Below are positions 57,102 through 64,000 of a stretch of 64,000 nucleotides of DNA, piece by piece (position 1 is the first letter of the stretch; every line of letters starts with the position of its first letter). The position numbers and the translations under genes are program-made. The notes under the pieces are model-generated. The model worked only from the letters and a program-made list of their open reading frames with translations. It searched no databases and was not told where the DNA came from. This DNA is from Pseudozyma flocculosa PF-1 (taxonomy: Eukaryota > Basidiomycota > Ustilaginomycetes > Ustilaginales > Ustilaginaceae), in assembly GCF_000417875.1 (NCBI RefSeq), contig NW_006920869.1, forward strand, positions 1,870,057-1,934,056, in the 5' to 3' direction.

Positions 57102-58190
57102 ATGGCGCCCAACGTTGCAATCATCCAGGGGACCAGCAGTGGTGAGTAGTGCCCCGCCTCGTCGGCATGGGCTCCGACGGCGGCCGTATCCGCACTCGCT
57201 CTAACCTACCCATTCCATCCGCCATGCTGCCTGCTTCTCGCCTCGGTCCACTCCACCAGGCATCGGAGCCCAGGTAGCCCGTCAGTACCTGGCGCGGACC
57301 AATCTGCAGATTGTCGCCCTCTCGCGCGACGCCACGCGCGCAAAACAGGCCATCCTCTCCTCGTCCTACCGCGGCGGACCCGACTCGTCCTCGCTCGACC
57401 AGTCGCGCCTGCACACCCTCAGCGTAGACGCCCTCGACGAGTCCACCCTGCAAAAGGCCGCAGACGACATCAAGTCCCGCTTCGGCCCGCACTGCCTAAA
57501 GACGCTCTGGAACGTCGGCGGCATCCTCCGCCCCGAGAAGAACCTCCAGCAGGTCTCGCTCCAGTCCCTAAACGAGAGTTTCGCCGTCAACGCCTTCGCC
57601 CACCTCCTCTCGGCAAAGCACTTTGTTCCCCTCATCCCGCGCGGCGCGGAAAAGAAAAAGGTGCAGGAGCAACACAACGGCGACGATGCCGCAAACGGCC
57701 TCATCCACCGCGACCTCAGCGTCGTCGCACACCTCTCGGCCCGCGTCGGCAGCATCGGCGACAATGGAAAGGGAGGGTGAGCAGTCGTGGCCCTTGCGCC
57801 GCGGCACCACAGCAGCCCAGAGACACGCAGCTGACTCCCATCCTCGTCCCGCTCCCTGGTCATCTCCTAACCGCCTCCCCTCCGCACCGCAGCTGGTACT
57901 CGTACCGCTCCTCCAAGGCCGCCCTCAACCAGATGGTAAAGACGCTCTCGCACGAGCTCTCGCTCCGCAGCGTACCCGCCATCTCGGTCGCACTCCACCC
58001 GGGCACCGTCCGCTCCCACCTCTCAAAGGACTTTACCGGCGGACCCGACAGCGACAAGCCCCTCGACAAGGCAAAGGGCCAGTTTGAGCCCTGGGAGGCC
58101 GCAGAGAACCTCGTCAACGTCGTCGCAAGCCTCGGCAAGGACGACAACGGTTCCTTCCGCGACTGGAAGAATGAAAAGGTGCCCTGGTAG
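57102..58190 (+). CDS. Short-chain dehydrogenase/reductase
   Basis: Three exons: 57102-57141, 57260-57776, 57893-58190; introns of 118 and 116 bp; 284 aa. The Rossmann nucleotide-binding motif is split by intron 1: IIQGTSS|GIGAQVARQYL, corresponding to TGxxxGIG with Gln/Gly in place of the first Thr-Gly. LWNVGGI corresponds to the usual NNAG strand-4 motif. ESFAVNAFAHLL, SVVAHLSARVGSIGDN and the catalytic Y-x3-K (SYRSSKAALNQMVKTLSHEL) follow. HPGTVRS after it fits the PG motif. Substrate unknown; closest in style to the sniffer/carbonyl-reductase-like group. The second intron sits directly before the Trp-Tyr preceding the catalytic block. Confidence 0.9.
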
Positions 58191-58320
58191 TGGCTTTGGC
58201 GCGGGTAGACAGGCAGAGTTCCACGAAAGAAAGGCCGCCGCTGGGACATCCGATTGACAGCCCCGGATCCACGCTAGAGGCTCGCGTGCGTGTGGCTTGA
58301 ACCCGGCCGTCGCCCGTTTT

Positions 58321-59852
58321 TCACAGCAGCGCCAGCTGCCCAATCAGCTGCAGAGTGGTTTCCGTCTGGATCGTCGTCTGTTCGGGCGTGCGAGGATTTG
58401 AGAGGGGGGGGCAGGAGGGAGCTAGGCGTCAGCTTCAGTCGCGCAGGCGCATCGACGAGCTCGCATCTCGCTACCTCCGGTGCTGGTGGGGACGCGAGCC
58501 AACTCGCTCCTCACCCCTTCGTGCGCCTCGTGCTCGGCCAGCTTGGCTCGGTACTTTCGCACCAGCGCGCGACGGTCGGCGCGCAGCAGCTTGCGGCGAT
58601 CTCGGACTGCCGCCAAAATGGGGGCAGGGGGATGCAGTCAGCGGCAGCCGGCGTCGTCGCCATGGCCGTCCGGCCATACCCGGCTACGGCAGACATGCTC
58701 GGGCAGCTCCACTCACAGTGGACCCGCATTTGGGCCTCGAGCTCGATGCTGGTGCTCTCGGCCAGCATCGCCGCGCAGTCGGTCATCGTCGAGCACACGC
58801 CGTCCACCAGGAGCTGCCAACCGCCGCGACAGAAAAATGAAATCGGTCTCAGCTGGCGATCGACCACGCGCGAGCTTTCGCTGGTCTTCCAGCTCACCTG
58901 ACGGACGCGGTCAAGGTGCTCGCGCTCCTTGGCGATCACGCCGCTCGAGGCGCTCGCTGCCTTTTCGTCGGGGCTTCGAGGACCCTCTTTGGCACCGTCC
59001 TTGTCGCTGCCAAATTGGCCCGCGACGGCCTGTATGGCGCTCGTGCTGCGGAGCCAGACTTGGAGCATCAGCGTTGCGGCACCGATCCCCACGCTGCGAT
59101 CTGCCAGGCACCTTCCCCGAGCCGTGAGCCTGCTTACCAGCGCTCCTCTGCGCGGCGGCAGGCGTCGTTGCAGGCGCTCTCGGTAGCCCGGAGGTAGTCG
59201 TTGACCTGCTTGTCAAACGCGGTCGAGGCCTGGCGATGCTTGCTCTTCCAATGGTCTACAAAGGTCGAAGCGAGGCGGAGAGCGTGGCGACGGCCGTCGT
59301 GGGGCATAGAGGGCGATCGGACTGCGCATCAGGCGAAGGCCGGTTTGAAGGGACAGGGAGCCGCCGGTGCCTGCTGGGTTGGGGGAGCCTTGCAACTGAG
59401 GCCGTCTGCCAAGTCACGGGCGGCCGGCCCACTTACCGACGGCGAGGTCGATGAGGGCGGCCAGCGCGGCTTCCGACTTCTTCTTGGCCTCTCTGGAGAC
59501 GAAGGCAGAGGGTCGAGAGCGACAATCAGCGACGGCGCCGTGATCGCAGAGGCAAGTTGGCAGCGCAGCCCACCCACTCGCTGGGCTCGAGCTCATCGTA
59601 GGTGAATATGGCGTTTGCGGCCGTCTCGGCCATGTTGAAGAGGGGCGACGTGATCCTCTTTGGCTGGGCCATTTTTTCGCTTCGTTTCGGGGCGCTGTTA
59701 CTGTTGCTGTTGTTGTTGTTGTTGTTCGCCGCAGCCTTGGCTGGGTTGGTCTGCTTCTGCTTCTTGATGGAAGTGGCGGAGGTGACAGTTACGGCCTCGC
59801 CAAAGATGGAGTGCTGCGGCATCGAGACCTGAGGGGTGATGCTGCGGTACAT
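58321..59852 (-). CDS. Seven-exon coiled-coil protein (296 aa), family not recognised
   Basis: Exons: 59852-59578, 59492-59437, 59255-59138, 59093-58898, 58813-58717, 58606-58515, 58377-58321; phases 2, 1, 2, 0, 1, 0; a full 296-residue frame. After a polar Asn/Ser-rich N-terminus (with an NNNNNNSNSNS run) the protein is largely helical: AAKKSEAAL-type EAKKKSEAALAALIDLAV, DHWKSKHRQASTAFDKQVND, RATESACNDACRRAEER, EHLDRVRQLLVDGV, and RRKLLRADRRALVRKYRAKLAEHEAHEG. This resembles BAR-like or other long-helix scaffolds, but I cannot name the family. The 44-bp intron (59137-59094) is the shortest in the window. The first donor (GTGGGT) and that intron are the uncertain points. Earlier or later Met starts are possible. 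Confidence 0.6.
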
Positions 59853-60575
59853 GGCGGGCGCCGCGGTGGTGGTCGTGGTGGTGGTGGTCGTGGGGCAAGG
59901 TCCTGGACGAGGTGAGGCTCTTTCTGTCTGTCGGCAGACCTCCAGGCCTCACTCTGCGAGCATCAGAGGCACGACGGTGCCAGGATCGGCCCGGCCGCTG
60001 GCTTGGCTTGGCCCTTGCGGACGGCATCTGACCGTCGCCACGTCGGACGTTGCGACGGCCAAGCCGATCTGCCCACCTTCGCCCTGGCCCACGGAACCGC
60101 ATCCGAGAGCCACAGTGCGGCCTCTTCCGACGAACGAGCGGACGGTGCATGCCAGACAGCCAGCGCTCGCGCCGAATGCAGAGTCACTCGACCGCCCTCC
60201 TTGACGAGCACAGCAGGCGGGCTCCTGTGGGTGTCTGAGCGACGCTGCTAGCGTGTCGGCCTGCCGCCGACTTTTCGGATTTCGCCTCGAATTTAGATTG
60301 GCTTTTCGGCTGGCCCCGAAGCAGTCGCGCGTGGAATCTCCTGGCTGGCTGGGCAGCAGGCAGGCGGGCAGGCCAGGGTGCGGGCGCCGGCTGTCGGCCC
60401 GTGCCGGTTGCCTGGCCGGCTCGCGCCCGAGCCCCACGCATCTCCACTTTGCTCGTGTCGGCTTCGCACCTCGGTGGCCGCCGTCCCGCATCCACCATCT
60501 CGACCTTGCACAAGCGACGGATCGTCCCGCCACCCTGTTCACCCGTCACACAGCACGATCCGCCCGCCCGCCGCC
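59853..60575. other. Divergent promoter region, coiled-coil gene / PEX12
   Basis: 723 bp. GTGGTGGTCGTGG simple sequence near the coiled-coil gene leader (59860-59895). Otherwise unremarkable. No gene seen. Confidence 0.5.
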
Positions 60576-62201
60576 ATGGATCTGCTCACCTCGGTGGATC
60601 CGACGTCGTCGTCGTCGTCGGACCCCTACCACCCGTCGTTCTTCGAGCTGGCGGCCTCGGACCAGCTGCGCGACCTCATCAAGCCCGCCGCGCGCTACAT
60701 CCTCGCCGTCCTGGCCCAGCGCAACCCGCGCCACCTCATCCGCATCGTAAACCACTTTGACGAGGTGTACCACCTCGTCATGCTCGGCGTGGAGCGCCAC
60801 TACCTCTCGACCTGGGGCGCCTCGTTTGCCGAAAACTTCTACGGCCTCAAGCGACGACGCCGCCCCGCCCTCCAGACGACACGCGCGCAGAGCAGCAGCG
60901 CCAGCACCAGCGTCGCCATCGCGCGCGCAGAGGCACTCACAAGGCGCGAGGTCAGGCTCTCGCTCCTCTTTGCCGTCGGCTTGCCCTACGTCCAGGCCAA
61001 GCTGCACGACTTTTGGGAGAGGAACGGTGGAGGCGTCGACGGTCTCGACGGCGACGATGACGGCCTGTTTGGCGACGAGGGCCAGCCGGGCGGCAGATCG
61101 AGGCTCATGGAAGAGGTGTGTGTCGCAGCGAGCCCGAGGGCTTCTTGCGAATCGGAGGCAGGCCCGCGCTAGGGGCCAACGCATCGCTGACCTTCCCAAG
61201 AAACTCTTCGCCGCACACTTTGCACCTTGCGCCCCCGCCCTCCAGGCCCCAGCATCGAGGCGCGAGCGGCTGCACCGCGCCCTCCTCCGCCTCTTCAAGA
61301 CGTCGTACCCGTACGCAGGCGCACTCTACCAGCTCTGGCTGCTATCGTACAACGTGGGCTACCTGTTTGACAAGACGCCCTACTGGCGCCCGTGGTTCTG
61401 GCTGATGCGCGTCGACGTCCGCCGCATGGGAGGCGGCGATGGAGTGAGTCTGGGCTGCGTCCCTTTTGCGCTCGCGCCTCGGCACCTCACACTGACAGCC
61501 GTACCGCTGTCCTCCCCGCGTCCAATCTGACCCGTCCCGCTCCGTGGCAGCCACGTCGACCGGTGCTGCCGAAACGCATGCCGCCCCTCAGCCAACCGCT
61601 GCGCCTGCTCTCGACGCTGCTCCGTCTCTCGCCGCGCCTCGTCTTCGAGAGCCTCAAGTACGCGCTGCCTCTCTCGATTTTCTTCTTCAAGTTCCTCGAA
61701 TGGTGGTACGGCGCCGACAACCCGCGCCGGCGTCGCGGTCGCGGTTCCGGATCCGGCTCGGGCGCTGCGGGAGGAGACGGGGATGGGTCGGGTTCGGGTC
61801 CACTCTTCGGCCCGCCCTCTGTTCTCCAACCGCATCCGCGTGGCATCCTCACGCACTGGTCCGACCGGAAGGAGGCTGGAAAGGCATGGAAACACCCCAA
61901 GGTCGCTACGCACCTCGCCTCCTCCTCCTCCTCCGAGGACGGAGAGGAAGACGCACAACAGACGCCACCACCCCCCTACACACCCACCGCCACGACGACA
62001 GGGGAGGGAGGCCGCAAGCTGATCCACAATAGCTGTCCGCTCTGTGGCACCACGCCCATCGCCAATCCGGCCTTGCTGCCGAGCGGCTACGTCTTCTGCT
62101 ACACGTGCGCCCACGACTACGTCGAGAGGCACGCCAGATGTCCCGTCACGCTCGTGCCGATCCACGAGGGCGTTGATGGACTACGAAAGGTCCTCGGTTG
62201 A
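60576..62201 (+). CDS. PEX12: PEX12 peroxisomal RING ubiquitin ligase component
   Basis: Three exons: 60576-61115, 61246-61443, 61551-62201; 462 aa. With Pex2 and Pex10 it forms the peroxisomal membrane RING complex that ubiquitinates Pex5 for recycling. The N-terminal Pex2/Pex12 domain is seen in PSFFELAASDQLRDLIKPAARYILAVLAQRNP, EVYHLVMLGVERHYL, TWGASFAENFYGLKRRR, SYPYAGALYQLWLLSYNVGYLFDKTPYWRPW, and a membrane-like LSIFFFKFLEWWY. The RING-like end is CPLC...YVFCYTCAHDYVERHARCPVT, with the reduced Cys set (one zinc site) typical of Pex12. Intron 1 has a GTGTGT donor. Its acceptor could be the CAG at 61243-61245 (used here) or AAG at 61198-61200, which would add 15 residues. Confidence 0.92.
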
Positions 62202-62401
62202 TTGTCTCGGCCACGTCGTGAGGCCGAGGCGAGGCGAGGAAGAGACCTAATGGCCGACGTTGTATTCGTAGATGTTTCAAGGGGGCGAAATCGACGTCGT
62301 CGTCGTCCGTACATTGCCCGCGACGCCATCAGACTGGCTCGAGCCTTGGCCCCGCGTGTCTATCCCTCCATCCTTCGACGTGCCAACCCCCCGCCTGTCA
62401 C
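62202..62401. other. Convergent 3' region, PEX12 / UBP14-type
   Basis: 200 bp between convergent stop codons; both 3' UTRs must fit or overlap here. No repeat or gene seen. Confidence 0.5.
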
Positions 62402-64000
62402 CTAGACGCGCTCGAAAAAGTACTCATAGGCCAGCTTGGACAGTCCAACGACTCCAACATCCTCCTGCTCGACCTCATCGCCATGCTCCTCTGCGTCCGC
62501 GACGGGTTTCTTGGCGGAAAGCGGGGCCTTGACGACCTTTTCGTCGTTGAAAAACACCCACCCTTCTCCCGCACCCTCACCCTCGCCCTCGCCCTCACCG
62601 GAGCCGGAGCCGGCGCCGACGTCGCGGCGGATGTGGGCGACGTAGTGTCCGCTGTGCACCGACGGGCCCTTGTGCGAGATGAAGCTCTTGAGCGCGTACC
62701 GAGCCGGCAGCGTCGTGGTGCCACCCACCACCGCACCCGCGCCCGCGGCAGAAGAGGGCTGCGCATCGGCGGCGGAAGCGCCGGCAGCCGGCTCCTCGGC
62801 GTCGTCGACGTCGCCCTGGTCGTCGGAATGCTCAAAGAGCCACGCCACGGCCATCTCCGCGTTGTTGTGGTTGAGCCGCAGCGCCTTGAGCGACTGCGCG
62901 CGCGTGAAGCCCATCTCTTCCAGCATCGCCGTGTCTACCTTGTTGGTCGTCGACGACGTCGAGGCGAATGCGCCGCCGCCGCCGCCACCGCCGCCGATAA
63001 AGAGCGCCGACGGGTCGATGGGGTCGTCAATGTCGGCGTCGTCCATGTGGGCAAACAGCCAGTTCATGGCCGCCTCGGCGTCGCTGTTGCCCGTCGCCAG
63101 CAGCGCCTTCTGGCACCGCACCTCTGGAAAGCCCATCGACGCCAGCTGCGACATGGCGCCCGCGTCAAACGTCACCGTACCCGCAGCGCTGCCTCCCTGC
63201 GAGCCACCCGCAGCGGCGGCGGCATCGTCTTCGGGCAGCAGCTCCTCGCCCTCCTGAAGGCCCTTGCCGAGGTACCGGTCCAGCTCAAACGGCTCCAGCG
63301 GCACCTCGACGGGCACGTTGACCTTGGTGGGCACCCAGTTGACCAGCTGGAACCGGCGGGCCTGCACGGCGAGCACCTCGGGGAACGACGAAAAGCGCGT
63401 CTGCTTGGTCGCCGACACCTTGGCGTTGCACGACGGGCAGTGGTACTCGATCTCCTCGGGCGCGGTCAAGAGGTCGAGGCACTCGACCAGCGACACGGCC
63501 TCGTACTCGACGGGCGCGCTGGCGGCCTTGGCGCTGCTGGCCGCGTCGGGCGCGTGGACACCCTCGGCGGGCTGCTTGCTCGACGAGCCGGCCGACGGCT
63601 TGACCCTGGGCCGGATCGGGACGGGCAGGCCCAGGCCGGCATCCTGCGCCTCGACCGAATAGCGCACCTTTTTGCACGAGTTGCACTGCAGGCGCTGCTC
63701 GAGGCCAAACGAAAAGACGGCCGTCGGGTCGTTGGCTGGCGCAGCGGCGGCGGCGGCTGGGAGGCGGCGGTTCTCGCGCTTGATGAAGTCGACGAGGTGC
63801 TTGAGGAACTCGTCGGCATCCTGCTGGCGCATCGTGGAAAACTCCTCGTGGCCCTTGCCGACCAGCGCCTTGAACATGCTCGGGCGGATACCGGCCTGGA
63901 AGATGGGCGCGTCGGCGGGTGCGGCAGCGGCGGGATCCGCCATCTCGACGTCGGCCTGGCCGCCGAGGCTGCCGGCCTGGCTGTCGGCGATGCGGGGCAC
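62402..64000 (-). CDS. UBP14/USP5-type ubiquitin carboxyl-terminal hydrolase, C-terminal part
   Basis: Partial: the frame is open to the right edge, so the N-terminus (including the ZnF-UBP domain and catalytic Cys box) lies beyond 64000. The visible 532 residues include FQAGIRPSMFKALVGKGHEEFSTMRQQDADEFL, LEQRLQCNSCKKVRYSVEAQD and EIEYHCPSCNAKVSATKQTRFSSFPEVLAVQARRF. Two UBA domains are inserted in the USP fold: QLASMGFPEVRCQKALLATGNSDAEAAMNWLF and EMGFTRAQSLKALRLNHNNAEMAVAWLFEH. The catalytic His box is HSGHYVAHIRRD, and the protein ends AYEYFFERV. UBP14/USP5 disassembles unanchored polyubiquitin. No intron seen in this part. A Glu/Gly-rich insert (GSGEGEGEGEGAGEG) lies after the His box. 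Confidence 0.93.
   Translation of the reverse strand: MPRIADSQAGSLGGQADVEMADPAAAAPADAPIFQAGIRPSMFKALVGKGHEEFSTMRQQDADEFLKHLVDFIKRENRRLPAAAAAAPANDPTAVFSFGLEQRLQCNSCKKVRYSVEAQDAGLGLPVPIRPRVKPSAGSSSKQPAEGVHAPDAASSAKAASAPVEYEAVSLVECLDLLTAPEEIEYHCPSCNAKVSATKQTRFSSFPEVLAVQARRFQLVNWVPTKVNVPVEVPLEPFELDRYLGKGLQEGEELLPEDDAAAAAGGSQGGSAAGTVTFDAGAMSQLASMGFPEVRCQKALLATGNSDAEAAMNWLFAHMDDADIDDPIDPSALFIGGGGGGGGAFASTSSTTNKVDTAMLEEMGFTRAQSLKALRLNHNNAEMAVAWLFEHSDDQGDVDDAEEPAAGASAADAQPSSAAGAGAVVGGTTTLPARYALKSFISHKGPSVHSGHYVAHIRRDVGAGSGSGEGEGEGEGAGEGWVFFNDEKVVKAPLSAKKPVADAEEHGDEVEQEDVGVVGLSKLAYEYFFERV

Overview
This is a gene-dense, GC-rich fungal nuclear window. It carries 24 protein-coding genes plus one apparent pseudogene on both strands. 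Most genes are split by short GT-AG introns (44 to about 175 bp, usually 80-130 bp). Coding third positions are strongly C/G. The gene set (SAC1, UPF3, SYF2, CAF-1 large subunit, RFC subunit, RPF2, PWP1, CDC42, SIP5, PEX12, an HSP12-like protein, a fungal PDX1/E3BP) is that of a dikaryotic fungus. Intron density, base composition and the style of low-complexity tracts point to a basidiomycete. Ustilaginomycotina is my best guess, but that is inference without a search.

Layout. 1-2 kb: no supported gene. 2-6 kb (minus): a mitochondrial NDUFAF3/Mth938-type protein and a Zap1-like zinc-finger regulator. 7.1-9.2 kb (plus): peroxisomal acyl-CoA oxidase. 9.4-12.3 kb (minus): PDX1-like E3-binding protein and a four-exon 100-residue protein. 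12.8-19.2 kb: SAC1 (+), UPF3 (-), SYF2 (+). 19.2-21.7 kb: long spacer ending in an HSP12-like gene. 22.6-26.4 kb (minus): glutamate 5-kinase and an RFC subunit. 27.2-30.5 kb (plus): CAF-1 large subunit. 30.8-36.5 kb (minus): tandem pair of a P-loop protein family, one intact (996 aa) and one decayed. 37.1-40.9 kb: RPF2 and PWP1, head to head. 41-45.7 kb (minus): an S28 peptidase and CDC42. 45.7-50.4 kb: repeat-rich gene-poor stretch. 50.4-64 kb: SIP5, a DUF1295 membrane protein, an EFM7/NNT1-type methyltransferase, an SDR enzyme, a coiled-coil protein, PEX12, and the C-terminal part of a UBP14/USP5-type deubiquitinase running off the right edge.

Functional themes. Most genes are housekeeping and not co-functional neighbours. 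Exceptions are the divergent RPF2/PWP1 pair (both 60S ribosome biogenesis) and two peroxisomal genes (acyl-CoA oxidase with a C-terminal SKL, and PEX12). The accessory-looking element is the tandem P-loop pair at 30.8-36.5 kb. Exon structures were solved by hand from splice motifs, reading-frame continuity and family conservation. Where I give exon coordinates the total length is a multiple of three with no internal stop.
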